A stretch of DNA of 64,000 nucleotides from positions 1 to 64,000 of the forward strand of contig JAFGEO010000034.1 of NCBI GenBank assembly GCA_016931575.1, given 5' to 3'. This document shows, in pieces, positions 42,917 through 52,740 of the stretch. Both the position numbers and the translations under genes were made by a program. A model generated the notes under the pieces. That model did no database searches. It worked only from the letters and a program-made list of their open reading frames with translations, and was not told where the DNA came from. Numbering within the stretch: position 1 is the stretch's first letter; the number at the start of each line of letters is the position of its first letter. The DNA comes from Bacteroidales bacterium. Lineage in GTDB: Bacteria; Bacteroidota; Bacteroidia; Bacteroidales; UBA10428.

Positions 42917-43957
42917 ATGCATACACACTCATACAGCATCCGTAACACGGTTGCAATTCTGTTCCTTGCTATATCCATTAGTACGTCCTGCAAACAGGAT
43001 AATCCGGATAAACAATCACCACTACCCTACCAAAAGATTTCAGGCTTTACCCAGGGCACAACCTTCAACATTACCTATGCCAGCAACAGGGACCTGAAGG
43101 ACGAAATCGATTCCCTGCTGCAGGAATTCGACGGTTCATTATCCACCTACCAGGCTAACTCAATCATTTCCAGGATAAACCTGAATGACCCGGATGTGAT
43201 TCCTGATCAAAAATTCCTCAGGGTTTATGAGGAAGCTCGTAAGGTTTATGAAGCCACCGGGGGAGCCTTCGACATTACCCTTGGCCCCATTGTAAATGCC
43301 TGGGGATTTGGCCCGGGTGAAAAGCAGGAGGTTGACCCGGCTCTGATTAATGAACTGCTTCAGCATGTTGGCATGGATAAAACCTCCATTAAGGACGGAA
43401 AGTTTGTTAAAGAAGACCCGGAAGTGCTCCTCAATGTGAATGCTATTGCCCAGGGTTATTCAGTAGATGTCGTGTGTGCCTACCTGGATACACTGGGAAT
43501 TACTGATTACCTGGTCGAAATTGGCGGAGAGCTCCGATGCAGAGGTGTAAACCCAAAGGGTAGTGACTGGAGGATCGGCGTCGACCGACCTGTTGATGGC
43601 AATCAGGTTGCAGGTGCCGAGCTTCAGGTAATCCTGGAGTTAAAGGGAAAATCGCTGGCTACATCCGGAAATTACCGGAAATACTTCGAAAAAGACGGGG
43701 TAAAATATGCCCACAGCATTGATCCGAAAACAGGCTATCCTGTGCTGGGCAGACTGCTTAGTGCCACCATTCTCGCTGAGGAATGCATCACCGCTGATGC
43801 CTATGCTACTTCCTGCATGGTACTTGGTCTTGAAAATAGTATCCGGTTGCTTAATGAACATCCTGAACTTGAGGCCTACCTCATCTATAGCGATGAGAAG
43901 GGAAACTTCAGGGTCTTCGCTACGCAGGGAATGTCTGCCCACATTGTGAACCAGTAA
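42917..43957 (+). CDS. apbE: FAD:protein FMN transferase
   Basis: From ATG 42917 the protein has 346 residues with a lipoprotein signal (SISTSC, Cys25); an in-frame ATG 30 bases upstream would lengthen the signal and lies beside the terminator. ApbE motifs are FTQGTTFNITY, YEATGGAFDITLGPIVNAWGFG, NVNAIAQGYSVDVV, YLVEIGGELRCRG and the substrate-flavin/metal region YAHSIDPKTGYPV with ITADAYATSCMVLG. It attaches FMN to Thr residues of NqrB and NqrC in the periplasm. It lies directly after the nqr terminator and needs read-through or its own promoter (TATCTTTA at 42891 is a weak candidate). Confidence 0.95.
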   Translation: MHTHSYSIRNTVAILFLAISISTSCKQDNPDKQSPLPYQKISGFTQGTTFNITYASNRDLKDEIDSLLQEFDGSLSTYQANSIISRINLNDPDVIPDQKFLRVYEEARKVYEATGGAFDITLGPIVNAWGFGPGEKQEVDPALINELLQHVGMDKTSIKDGKFVKEDPEVLLNVNAIAQGYSVDVVCAYLDTLGITDYLVEIGGELRCRGVNPKGSDWRIGVDRPVDGNQVAGAELQVILELKGKSLATSGNYRKYFEKDGVKYAHSIDPKTGYPVLGRLLSATILAEECITADAYATSCMVLGLENSIRLLNEHPELEAYLIYSDEKGNFRVFATQGMSAHIVNQ

Positions 43958-43992
43958 GGGGTAATCCCATATAAAAGCGACGACCCTTAAAT

Positions 43993-44856
43993 ATGAACAA
44001 AGCGCTGCAAAAAAAATATGACGAGCTGAAACAAATTGTCGGCTCCTGTCCTTCGGTCGCTGTTGCCTTTTCAGGAGGCGTTGACAGCACCCTGCTCCTG
44101 AAAGTGTGCCGGGATGTTCTCAGAGATAAGTGCATTGCCATCTTTTCCGATTCTGTGCTGCAGCCCGCCCGGGAAAAAGAAGCTACACTCACGCTGGCCC
44201 GCGAGATCGGAACGGAACTCGTGATCCTGGAAGGTATCGACCTGAAAAATGATGCCTTCAGAAAAAACCCTCATAACCGTTGCTACCTCTGTAAAGGGAT
44301 CATATTCGACCAGATCATGCAAGCTGCAGCAGAAAAGCATATTGACTGTATTTTTGACGGATCCAATATGGATGACCTCTCCGACTACCGCCCCGGAAAG
44401 AAAGCCCTTAATGAAAGGGGAATCCGCAGCCCTTTACAGGAAGCGGGGCTGACAAAGGCCGAGATCCGGGTGTTAAGCAAAGAACTTGGCCTGCCAACCT
44501 GGGATAAGGATGCACTTGCCTGTCTGGCCACCCGTATTGCTTATCATGAAGAAATCACGCAGGAAAAACTGTTGCTGATCGATAGAATTGAATCCTGGCT
44601 GGTTCAGGAAGGATTCAGGAATGTCAGGGCCAGGTTTCAGGATCAAATCCTCAGTATCGAAGTTAGGAAGGAGCAAATTCCCTTACTGAAGAAAAGGATT
44701 GCAGAACCGGTGATTGAAAATCTGCTGGGCGATACAGTCTGGAAGCAAATTATTATCGATCAGAAAGGCTACCAGCAGGGAAAAATGAACCAGAAAATAG
44801 TATCTTCGGAAAAATATCCTGAGCAGGATGAACAAGATAGCGGTTACACTCAATAA
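43993..44856 (+). CDS. larE: LarE-type ATP-dependent sulfur transferase
   Basis: This 287-residue PP-loop ATPase has AVAFSGGVDSTLLLKV (SGGVDS at 27-32) and FDGSNMDDLSDYRPG. Cys177 (DALACLATRI) sits where LarE carries its sulfur-donating cysteine, and a further CxxC (Cys97, Cys100 in NRCYLCK) is present. LarE adds sulfur to pyridinium-3,5-biscarboxylic acid to build the nickel-pincer cofactor of lactate racemase and related enzymes. No larA, larB or larC is in the window, so these would have to be elsewhere. The end overlaps the start of the next gene by 29 bases. Confidence 0.9.
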   Translation: MNKALQKKYDELKQIVGSCPSVAVAFSGGVDSTLLLKVCRDVLRDKCIAIFSDSVLQPAREKEATLTLAREIGTELVILEGIDLKNDAFRKNPHNRCYLCKGIIFDQIMQAAAEKHIDCIFDGSNMDDLSDYRPGKKALNERGIRSPLQEAGLTKAEIRVLSKELGLPTWDKDALACLATRIAYHEEITQEKLLLIDRIESWLVQEGFRNVRARFQDQILSIEVRKEQIPLLKKRIAEPVIENLLGDTVWKQIIIDQKGYQQGKMNQKIVSSEKYPEQDEQDSGYTQ

Positions 44857-45895
44857 TTACAAACAAGCAGGACTCCTCCTCCTCTTTTTTTTCTTTTTTA
44901 CCGGATGTAAAAATGACCTGCAAACCAGGGGCACTGATCAGGGAGCGAAAATTCCCGGGATCGATACCACTGTAATCCTGAACGGACAGGGTATTGTAAG
45001 TGAGTATGGCCAGCTGCGGTATGAGGGCATTTACCTGTTGAACGAAAAAGGCAGGAGGGTCAGCCTGGAAGGGATGAGCCTTTTCTGGCATCAGTGGGAG
45101 GGCGGAAAATATTATAATTATGACTGCCTGAAATGGCTCCGCGATGACTGGCATTGTGATATCATCAGAGCCGCAATCGCGGTTGAAAGAGGGGGCTACC
45201 TGGAGAAACCTGAACACACTGAAAAACTGATCTTTGAATTGATAGAATCCTGCATCGACCTGGATCTTTACGTGCTCGTAGACTGGCATTCGCATGAGGC
45301 CGAAAAAGCCCCCGAAGCAGCACTGGAATTTTTTACCAAGGTCGCCCGTCGTTATGGCGATAAACCAAATGTGATCTACGAGATCTATAATGAACCCCTT
45401 CAGGTTGACTGGACAAAGGATGTGAAACCTTACCTGGATACGGTTGTTTCCGCTATCCGGAATATTGATCCTGATAATATCATTATTCTTGGCACCACAC
45501 AATGGTCGCAGAATGTGGATAGTGCATCACTCAATCCGGTGGACGCAACCAATATTGCCTATACGCTTCACTATTATGCCGGAACACATCAGGAGTGGCT
45601 CAGAAAAAAGGCCCAGGTTGCCATTGACAGCGGCATACCTCTTTGGGTCAGTGAATTTGGGATGTGCAATGCGGATGGTGACGGACCTATCGACTATGAA
45701 GAGTCGCAGCGATGGTTCGATTTCATGGAAAAGTATGGTATCAGCTGGTGTAAATGGTCCGTAGTGGAAAAATCAGAAACCTCTGCGGCCCTGCAACCAG
45801 AAGCCGGTCCCGGAGGAGGATGGAGTGAGGATGTGTTGACGGAATCAGGAAAATTTATCCGGGATAAAATTCGTAAAGTTAATCCCCGGAGATAA
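44828..45895 (+). CDS. GH5 family endo-glucanase-like lipoprotein
   Basis: This 355-residue protein has a lipoprotein signal with a phenylalanine-rich core (LLLLFFFFFTGC, Cys27). The catalytic barrel shows EGMSLFWHQWEGG, VDWHSHEAE, the acid/base Glu189 in YEIYNEPLQVDW, HYYAGTHQEW and the nucleophile Glu276 in LWVSEFGMC. The pattern is closest to GH5 subfamily 2 endo-β-1,4-glucanases, but the exact glucan is not proved. No SusC/D pair or other glycosidase is adjacent. The first ATG lies inside larE (29-base overlap); no later start would keep the full signal peptide, so translational coupling to larE is likely. Confidence 0.9.
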   Translation: MNKIAVTLNNYKQAGLLLLFFFFFTGCKNDLQTRGTDQGAKIPGIDTTVILNGQGIVSEYGQLRYEGIYLLNEKGRRVSLEGMSLFWHQWEGGKYYNYDCLKWLRDDWHCDIIRAAIAVERGGYLEKPEHTEKLIFELIESCIDLDLYVLVDWHSHEAEKAPEAALEFFTKVARRYGDKPNVIYEIYNEPLQVDWTKDVKPYLDTVVSAIRNIDPDNIIILGTTQWSQNVDSASLNPVDATNIAYTLHYYAGTHQEWLRKKAQVAIDSGIPLWVSEFGMCNADGDGPIDYEESQRWFDFMEKYGISWCKWSVVEKSETSAALQPEAGPGGGWSEDVLTESGKFIRDKIRKVNPRR

Positions 45896-45934
45896 GTCTG
45901 GCGTTTGCCAGCTATTAAAGGTCCCGGATTCCTG

Positions 45935-46690
45935 CTATAACTCTGAGGGATTCCCGATCCCAAAGGCCTTGTCCAGTTCATCCGGAAGGACTTTTTTCTC
46001 CCGTTCATCAAAAGACGCCCCATTATCCAGTAAGATCTTAACCATTTCCCTGGAACGTTGATTAAACGCATGACTAAGCACCGAGATCCCTAACCAGTCG
46101 GTCTGATCGCAATTCGCACCTGCATTCAGAAGCAATTCTGCCATCTCCACATGTCCGGCCTGTACTGCAAACTGCAGGGGTGTCAGATTGTTATTGGTGG
46201 GAGCTACAGCATCAATAGATGCTCCCCGCTGAATGAGGTATGACGCAATATCCACCCTACCCGTAAATGCAGCCCAGTGAAGCGCGGTCCATCCGTTCTC
46301 AAGATTAGTCTGCAGGTTAATTTCCCTGTCCTCAGTTGAAATCCCTTTTTTCTCAATGAAATACCTGACCAATCTGGCATTCCCTGTTCCGGCGGCAAGA
46401 GCAAGACAGCTGCCATAGATCAGTTCAAGCCCGGTAGTGCTGTCCTCAACCACAATCCATCCCTTGAGTTCAGGATCAGCACCCTTCTTAAGTAATTTCT
46501 TAACCATCTTCTGATCCTCCGAAAAGATGGCCCACATCAGCGGAGTTGCCTGGTTCTCATCGCGCAGATTGACTGGCCCGTCATAGGATTTCACGGCCCT
46601 GATATCGCCCTGCTTCACCAGATCAAAAAGTCCCTGAGCGTAAACCTTCGGCAAAATCAATACCAATAACAGAATAAGGAAATGCCTCAT
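45935..46690 (-). CDS. Exported ankyrin-repeat protein
   Basis: From ATG 46690 the protein has 251 residues with a signal peptide (MRHFLILLLVLILPKVYAQ); an in-frame ATG at 46726 would precede the signal and is less likely. About five to six ankyrin repeats follow, for example NQATPLMWAIFSEDQKMVKK, GWTALHWAAFTGRVDIASYL, LTPLQFAVQAGHVEMAELLL and SVLSHAFNQRSREMVKILLD. These bind proteins; no partner can be named. It is convergent with the GH5 gene across a 39-bp gap that holds a small perfect hairpin (45898-45911). Confidence 0.88.
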   Translation of the reverse strand: MRHFLILLLVLILPKVYAQGLFDLVKQGDIRAVKSYDGPVNLRDENQATPLMWAIFSEDQKMVKKLLKKGADPELKGWIVVEDSTTGLELIYGSCLALAAGTGNARLVRYFIEKKGISTEDREINLQTNLENGWTALHWAAFTGRVDIASYLIQRGASIDAVAPTNNNLTPLQFAVQAGHVEMAELLLNAGANCDQTDWLGISVLSHAFNQRSREMVKILLDNGASFDEREKKVLPDELDKAFGIGNPSEL

Positions 46691-46767
46691 AATAATATTA
46701 TTATCAGCTAAATTACAAAATAACAACCTTATTGGGGCTATCAGACAGGAAATAGAAGATATCGGTA

Positions 46768-48675
46768 TCAGTTTTTCCTTCCGTTGTTGTTACTCAGTAG
46801 AAGCTGATGAGTTTCATTGAAATTTTCGTTAGCTTCCTGCTGTCCAAGATACTTCTGATTAGCCATTTCATCCTGGGCAATTTCGGAAGATTTCCGGGAG
46901 AGATTTTCAGCCAGCGACTGGATTTCATCCACCGCAGAAGATACGAACAAACATAATTTAGTGCCTTCTTCAAACTCACTGGATGCTGATCCAACTTTTT
47001 GAGATACCTCATTGAAAAGGAGCTGGAGTTTTTCAGAATACGGTTTGATCTTTTGCACCTCAATCGAACTTTTATCAGCCAGCCGTTTCACCTCTGCTGC
47101 CACAACCGCAAACCCTTTTCCGTGTTCACCCGCCCTGGCTGCTTCAATGGAGGCATTAAGTGAAAGCAGATTGGTCTGAAAAGAAATACCCGAAATAATG
47201 TCCGCAATGCCATGAAAATCACCGATAAGCTCATCCTGTTTGGTAAATGTTGTATTCAGGGTACTGAAGTCTTCATTCATGGTGTTGAATTTTTCCACAA
47301 TCTGGTTTACCGATCGGAGATTCTCACTCATTTTAGTAATCGTCTGAGAAACCTCCCGGGCGATCTGCAAGAGCATATTGCTTTTATAATAATGACAGTT
47401 TTCCTTTGTATTAAGGCCATTATGAATAGCCAGGGCCATATCCTTACAGGATCCGTACCCGCAGGAGGAACAGTTGAACAAGGCATCTTCCGTATACTTA
47501 TGCATGCTGTTGAAGATCTCTTTTAATTCTTTACCGGAAGGTATCCTGAGTTTAAACGAGGTTGAACGATCTACATAGTGCCTGCTATACAATCCGGGTT
47601 CCCAGAATTTATCAATGCTTTTATGCAGTTTAGTCAGGTATCTTTTCTTCTGGAATTTCTTAAGCTTATCCATCCCGTGACGTTCGAGCATTTCCATGTT
47701 ACGCTGCTCTACATAATATTCGATCTCATCGGCCGATTTTTCCTGGTTAAGCGTTCCCGGACCGCCATTACAGCCCATTTCACAATTGAGGCAGTCGATG
47801 ATCAGGGGGGCATAGCCTTTGCTGATGTTTTCCGGCAGTTTATCGAGGTACTCGTAAATGGTATGGGGACCCTCTATCTTACGGGAAGCAAATGATATTC
47901 CCTCTTGCTCACGCTCGGCAGTTCTCAGTAGCCCTCCTGGAGTTGAAAACAGCACGGCACGCTCTGCGGGCGGGTTGTCAAAATCACGTTTCTGGAAGGA
48001 AGCAAGGTTTGTGCCCGTTTCTTTCAGGTATTTGTCGATGGATTTTAAGGTTACATTATAATCTCCGATACCGGTTTCATCAAATTCCCGCCGCTTCGCC
48101 AGACAAGGCGAAATGACAACAATCTGATGACTATTATACTGTGGGTAAAACCTTCGGACCATTTTTGCTGTATGAAGCATGGGGGAATCTGCAGGTGCCA
48201 GGTAGGGTATAAGTTCAGGTCGATAAATCTCAATGTAGCTGACAATGGCCGGGCAGGGTTGTGCAATAATGGTGGAAGTCTTCCCCGTTTTTGCATACTC
48301 CAGGTAGGATTTTATAGTTAGTTCGGCACCGAAACTCACATCAAAAATTGCCTCAACCCCCATCTGGTTCAACCAGCCATTAAGGTTAAGGAAATTGCCC
48401 GGGAAATTGGATGCTGCAGCCGGTGCAACGATGGCCACCATTTTAGTGCGATGCTTAAGGGCTTTCAGAAAAGCATTAAAATCATCAACAGGCTGCCTGG
48501 CATCATGTGTGCATGCCGTAATACAACTACCACATCCGATACAAAGGTCTTCATTGATTTTCATATATTGATCACTGCCATCGTTACAAAATTTAACCGG
48601 ACAGGCAGTAATGCAGGCATGGCAATTTACACATTTTTCAGAATCGACATAGATAACTGCAGAAAGGTGATTCAT
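46768..48675 (-). CDS. [FeFe]-hydrogenase-like sensor fused to a chemotaxis-receptor signalling domain
   Basis: This 635-residue soluble protein has two [4Fe-4S] ferredoxin motifs (Cys15/18/21/25 and Cys45/48/51/55), then an [FeFe]-hydrogenase-like H-cluster domain (about 80-370). Its three signature loops keep the ligand cysteines: Cys141 in AQPCPAI, Cys191 (with Lys194) in SPCLAKRRE, and Cys298/Cys302 in NCEMGCNGG. The catalytic proton-relay cysteine before the first ligand is replaced by Pro140. A further four-Cys Fe-S segment (Cys402/405/410/427) follows, then a chemotaxis methyl-accepting signalling hairpin (about 435-600, with [20 protein letters not shown]). No membrane helix is visible. 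I infer a cytoplasmic H2 or redox sensor that talks to a CheA kinase or similar. Confidence 0.92.
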   Translation of the reverse strand: MNHLSAVIYVDSEKCVNCHACITACPVKFCNDGSDQYMKINEDLCIGCGSCITACTHDARQPVDDFNAFLKALKHRTKMVAIVAPAAASNFPGNFLNLNGWLNQMGVEAIFDVSFGAELTIKSYLEYAKTGKTSTIIAQPCPAIVSYIEIYRPELIPYLAPADSPMLHTAKMVRRFYPQYNSHQIVVISPCLAKRREFDETGIGDYNVTLKSIDKYLKETGTNLASFQKRDFDNPPAERAVLFSTPGGLLRTAEREQEGISFASRKIEGPHTIYEYLDKLPENISKGYAPLIIDCLNCEMGCNGGPGTLNQEKSADEIEYYVEQRNMEMLERHGMDKLKKFQKKRYLTKLHKSIDKFWEPGLYSRHYVDRSTSFKLRIPSGKELKEIFNSMHKYTEDALFNCSSCGYGSCKDMALAIHNGLNTKENCHYYKSNMLLQIAREVSQTITKMSENLRSVNQIVEKFNTMNEDFSTLNTTFTKQDELIGDFHGIADIISGISFQTNLLSLNASIEAARAGEHGKGFAVVAAEVKRLADKSSIEVQKIKPYSEKLQLLFNEVSQKVGSASSEFEEGTKLCLFVSSAVDEIQSLAENLSRKSSEIAQDEMANQKYLGQQEANENFNETHQLLLSNNNGRKN

Positions 48676-48799
48676 TTGGTACAGAGATTTGAGAGTTCCT
48701 TAAAATTACCGTAATGTAAGGGGTATGTCTAAATATTTTGGGTGATTCAGATTAGTGGAAACATATGATTTACATCATTCCGTACATGATAATTCCTTC

Positions 48800-51700
48800 T
48801 TATGTTTTTATCACTGGCAGCGTAAAACTAAATGTACTCCCTACGCCCTCTTTGCTCCTTATGGAAAGTGTACCTCCGTTTAACCCGATAAACTCATTGG
48901 TCAGGATAAGTCCTATTCCCGATCCCTTTTCGCCGTCCGTACCTTCCTGCGAAGAGGATTTATCCAGGTTAAAGAGGTTGTTATACACTTCTTTGCTGAT
49001 ACCGATTCCCGTATCGGTGATTGAGATACGTACTTCCTCCCTGTCCTGCTCAATGGAAATGGTGATCTTACCTTTTTCGGGTGTATATTTTGTGGCATTG
49101 CTCAGCAGGTTCCTGGCCACCGAGCGGATCATATCCACATCGGCATAGGGCTTTTTATTTGTCTTCTTATCCAGAATGACTTCAATCTGTTTCTTGACAA
49201 TCCTGAAATTATAGACTTCGATCGCCTCTTTGAAGATGTTTTCAATATCCAGTTCTTCCGGATCGTACTTTATCCGGTTGGTCTGGGTCCGTGCCCAGTT
49301 CAATAAATTATCGAGGAGACTATAAACCCGCTTAGCCGAATCGTTAATCAACCCAGCCAGTTCCTTCTTCTCCTGTTCATCCATTTCCTCATGACGCTCA
49401 TGAAACAATTCCGAAAATCCCATGATCGCATTAAATGGGGAGGTCAGATCATGCGCAATAATTGAAAATAACCTGTCTTTAGAGGTAATCATTTCCTGCA
49501 ACTTAACCGACTTCTCCATGATCTCCTGTTGCCGCTCTTCGAGCAGGGTATTCACTTCATTCAGGTGATTAGACTTTTCCAGTAGTTGCTTGTTTTTATC
49601 CTGTAGTTCAATCGTGCTTTGCTTCACTTTCTTCTCCAATCCGAGTTTCTGACGTTTTAACTGGTTGGTACGCAAATAGAAAACCAGGAGGAAAGCAGTT
49701 ATCACGATCAGGATAAACAGTGCCCTGAACCAAATGGTCTGCCACCATGGCGGATACACAATCACCTGGATGGAAGCTCCGGTTTGGTTCCATTTCCCAT
49801 CATTATTTGAAGCTTTTACCCTAAAAGTATATTTGCCGGGGTCCAGGTTGGTGTAGATCGCTTCATTTTTTGTTCCGATATAGTGCCATTCTTCATCAAA
49901 CCCCTCAAGCTTATAGGCATATTCATTTTTCTCCGGATGGATCATGCTAATGGCTAAAAATTCGAAAGTAATCATGTTCTCATCGTGCTCCAGGCGCACC
50001 TCATCTGCAAAGCTGATAGGCTCATCCAGGGGTTCGGAAGGACCATATTTTGTAATTTCATTATTGAAGAGTCTGAAACCTGACAGAATAACTTTGGGGA
50101 CTGTTTTATTATATTTCAGATCATTCGGATCAAAAAGAACTACCCCGTTAATCGTGCCAAAGAACAAGTCGTTATAAAGGTTTTTATAGCACGCCCGAAC
50201 ATTAAACTCCGATGAAGGAAGCCCGTCCGATTCATCAAACCGGGTTGTTTTACCCTTAGCTGGATCATAATGATAAAGGCCATTCAGGGTTCCAATCCAG
50301 AGAGTATTTTCACTATCATCCAGAATGGAGCAGATACTCTCATCTCCCAGTACACCCCTGACAGGCTCAAAATTATCCCTCTCGCGGTTGTAAAGGTTCA
50401 AACCCTGACTTGTTCCCACCCAGACACGGAAAAGAGAATCCTGAAAGATCGTTACGATATCGTTTCCCGAAAGAGTTGTCGGACGCTCGTCTGCAAAGTA
50501 ATTTACAAACTGATCCTCACCCTGTGGCAGGCGGCTTATCCCATAGGAAGTTCCAACCCAGATATTTCCCAGGTGATCTTCCAGTACCTGGTTGGTCCAT
50601 TCATTTGCCAGATTGTTTTTATTCCGGGTAAAGTGTTCGAAAACCCCGGTTGCCGGATCCATTCTGTCAACTCCGTGTCCATGAACAGCCAGCCATAACT
50701 TTCCTTTGGAATCAATGATTATGTCGCGTACATCATCTCCCAAAATAGTTGTCCGATCGTTGGGCTTGTTCAGGTAGCTGGTAAATTTCTCCAGCCGGCT
50801 GTCAATGAACTGCAACCCACCACGATGAGTGCCTATCCACATACCCTTTCGCTCATAATCTGCCTCCATGACAAAAACAGCGCCTGATCCCAGGCTATTC
50901 GGATTCCCAGCGTCATGCCTGAATCGGATGGTCATATTGCGAACCCAGTGGAACACATCAATGCCATTAAATGGATTTGCCAGCCATAGGTTACCTTCGG
51001 GATCTTCCTGCACGGCGGAGACGTTTTTATTCATCGTGTGCCATGTTTGATTCTGATTGTCCGAGAATACTTTAAATCCTTTTAATTGAGTAGATACCCC
51101 CACTCCCCCGGGTTGATACAGAATCCAATAGTTTTTCTGCACATCCTGAAATACCTTATAGGCATTGTGCTTTATGCTTTGATCATCATTCTGATCAGAG
51201 TAGAAGGAATAGAATTCTTTCCGGGTATCGTCAAATACCTTAAGCCCGGTGTGGTCCCCAAGCCAAAGAAAATTATTACGATCCACGTAAACATAGCGTG
51301 TAAACTTCTCATCGTATGATGCAAATGGATAGCGTGTGATCCGGCCGGTATTCAGATCCAGCCTGTTTAACCCTTCATCCTCGGTAGCTATCCACAGTTC
51401 AGTTTTATTGCGAATCGCAATACTAAGTATGGAATTTGAGCTAAGACTATTGTCATTATCTGCATCTTTTTTATACCGCTCGATGACATTGCCCTTCCCG
51501 CTATACCGGTAGAGCCCTCCACCTTTCGCAGCAGAGATCCATATATCATCCTCATCATCAATCAGGAAGGAGGATATATCACCCTCAATCACTGTAATGA
51601 AGACTTCTGCATTTTTTAATTCAGGATCCAGGACATAGAGTCTGTGCCCGATGCTGAACAATATACCATGAACAGGTGATTCAGTGATGTGTGTAACCAG

Positions 51701-52090
51701 CTCACTGATTTCCTCGGGAGGGATAAGCGGAAGAGCAATCTGCTCAAAACACTCCCGACGGGGTTCATAATAGCATAGTCCCTTGTTTGTGCCAATCCAG
51801 ATCCTCCCGGTATGGTCGGTATATAGTTGCCGTATTGTATTATCAGGCAAACTGCATTTATCGCCCTCAACATGTTTATAGACTTTTACATTAAAGCCAT
51901 TGTAACGGTTAAGTCCTTCCTGGGTTCCTATCCATATATATCCAAGAGAATCCTGGGTGATACAGGTTGAATTGCTGTTTGACAATCCCTTCTCCTTACC
52001 AACTGAGGTTAACTTCAACTCAACTGGCTGAGCGGACAAACCCAAAGTTATTGCCAGCAGGACTATGCTTTTCAATATCCGTCTTAGCAT
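48800..52090 (-). CDS. Two-component regulator propeller histidine kinase
   Basis: This 1096-residue protein has a signal peptide (about 1-20), a double β-propeller with repeated xIWIGTxxGLxRY motifs (about 25-690), a Y_Y_Y domain (about 700-780, ending YPPWWQTIWF), a membrane helix (about 790-808), a coiled coil (about 810-865) and a histidine kinase core. The phospho-acceptor is His880 (IIAHDLTSPFNAIMGFSELF); the N box starts near Asn994 (NLLSNATKY), with DTGIGIS and GSGIGL. It lacks the receiver and AraC output of hybrid sensors, so it needs a separate response regulator. None is in the window. It is not beside a PUL, so its signal is unknown. Confidence 0.95.
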   Translation of the reverse strand: MLRRILKSIVLLAITLGLSAQPVELKLTSVGKEKGLSNSNSTCITQDSLGYIWIGTQEGLNRYNGFNVKVYKHVEGDKCSLPDNTIRQLYTDHTGRIWIGTNKGLCYYEPRRECFEQIALPLIPPEEISELVTHITESPVHGILFSIGHRLYVLDPELKNAEVFITVIEGDISSFLIDDEDDIWISAAKGGGLYRYSGKGNVIERYKKDADNDNSLSSNSILSIAIRNKTELWIATEDEGLNRLDLNTGRITRYPFASYDEKFTRYVYVDRNNFLWLGDHTGLKVFDDTRKEFYSFYSDQNDDQSIKHNAYKVFQDVQKNYWILYQPGGVGVSTQLKGFKVFSDNQNQTWHTMNKNVSAVQEDPEGNLWLANPFNGIDVFHWVRNMTIRFRHDAGNPNSLGSGAVFVMEADYERKGMWIGTHRGGLQFIDSRLEKFTSYLNKPNDRTTILGDDVRDIIIDSKGKLWLAVHGHGVDRMDPATGVFEHFTRNKNNLANEWTNQVLEDHLGNIWVGTSYGISRLPQGEDQFVNYFADERPTTLSGNDIVTIFQDSLFRVWVGTSQGLNLYNRERDNFEPVRGVLGDESICSILDDSENTLWIGTLNGLYHYDPAKGKTTRFDESDGLPSSEFNVRACYKNLYNDLFFGTINGVVLFDPNDLKYNKTVPKVILSGFRLFNNEITKYGPSEPLDEPISFADEVRLEHDENMITFEFLAISMIHPEKNEYAYKLEGFDEEWHYIGTKNEAIYTNLDPGKYTFRVKASNNDGKWNQTGASIQVIVYPPWWQTIWFRALFILIVITAFLLVFYLRTNQLKRQKLGLEKKVKQSTIELQDKNKQLLEKSNHLNEVNTLLEERQQEIMEKSVKLQEMITSKDRLFSIIAHDLTSPFNAIMGFSELFHERHEEMDEQEKKELAGLINDSAKRVYSLLDNLLNWARTQTNRIKYDPEELDIENIFKEAIEVYNFRIVKKQIEVILDKKTNKKPYADVDMIRSVARNLLSNATKYTPEKGKITISIEQDREEVRISITDTGIGISKEVYNNLFNLDKSSSQEGTDGEKGSGIGLILTNEFIGLNGGTLSIRSKEGVGSTFSFTLPVIKT

Positions 52091-52167
52091 ACTAAAATTT
52101 AACTATTTTTCGTTACAATCCATCCAAAATAAGGAAGAAAGATCTAAATACTGCAACAGAAGTTTGA

Positions 52168-52689
52168 CTATTTCTTCCTGAAAGAATTCAACACCTGTAA
52201 GCTCCTGGATTTTAACCCTGGCGATCCTTCCCTGGAAAGTCCTTCGAGTATGGCTGACAATTCATTCTTGAGTTCCGGGTATTTCGAACATACACAAACC
52301 AGTATCTCAATGGAATAATACCGGATAGCCATTGCCTGTTTTGGATCATCAAGCCAGGTAAAGGCCAAATCAGTCAGAAGTCCAATCTGTTCCTCATTCA
52401 GTTCCGGCATATTCTCTGCAAAGACTTTCAGAAATCCCCGGCGTACCCCTTCAATTTTCAGTTTGGGCAACATCTCAATAATAGTATCCAGCTGACCATT
52501 AATCACCTCCGGGTAGTTTTCGACAACCAAAGATACTACTCTGGCTGCACGCATCGAAAGGGGGTATTCATCACGAAACGCCAGGTGCATCATCTCTGTG
52601 AACCTGTCCGGATCGCAACCTATATCCTCCACGATCAAATCAGCTATGATACGCGAACTGTCAACAAGTTTCGATTCATAATCACGCAT
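52168..52689 (-). CDS. HEAT-like α-solenoid protein of unknown function
   Basis: This 173-residue protein has no signal peptide or membrane helix and is predicted to be almost all helical. Helical pairs of about 35-40 residues repeat: RAARVVSLVVENYPEVINGQ, RRGFLKVFAENMPELNEEQ and RYYSIEILVCVCSKYPELKN. This is the pattern of HEAT or ARM repeats, which bind proteins. I do not recognise the family. It lies 77 bp upstream of the propeller kinase gene on the same strand and could be co-transcribed, and is divergent from a cupin gene 51 bp away. Confidence 0.75.
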   Translation of the reverse strand: MRDYESKLVDSSRIIADLIVEDIGCDPDRFTEMMHLAFRDEYPLSMRAARVVSLVVENYPEVINGQLDTIIEMLPKLKIEGVRRGFLKVFAENMPELNEEQIGLLTDLAFTWLDDPKQAMAIRYYSIEILVCVCSKYPELKNELSAILEGLSREGSPGLKSRSLQVLNSFRKK

Positions 52690-52740
52690 GAGGCAGGTTT
52701 TTTTAGATACTTTTATACCAGATTCTAAATCTACAAAAAG

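Noticed and set aside
44753-45502. A 249-residue minus-strand frame
   Set aside because: It is antisense to larE/GH5 with catalytic motifs on the plus strand; no own signal or domain.
45898-45911. Perfect 5-bp hairpin CTGGC-GTTT-GCCAG between GH5 and ankyrin genes
   Set aside because: It has no T-run and is too short to claim as a terminator.
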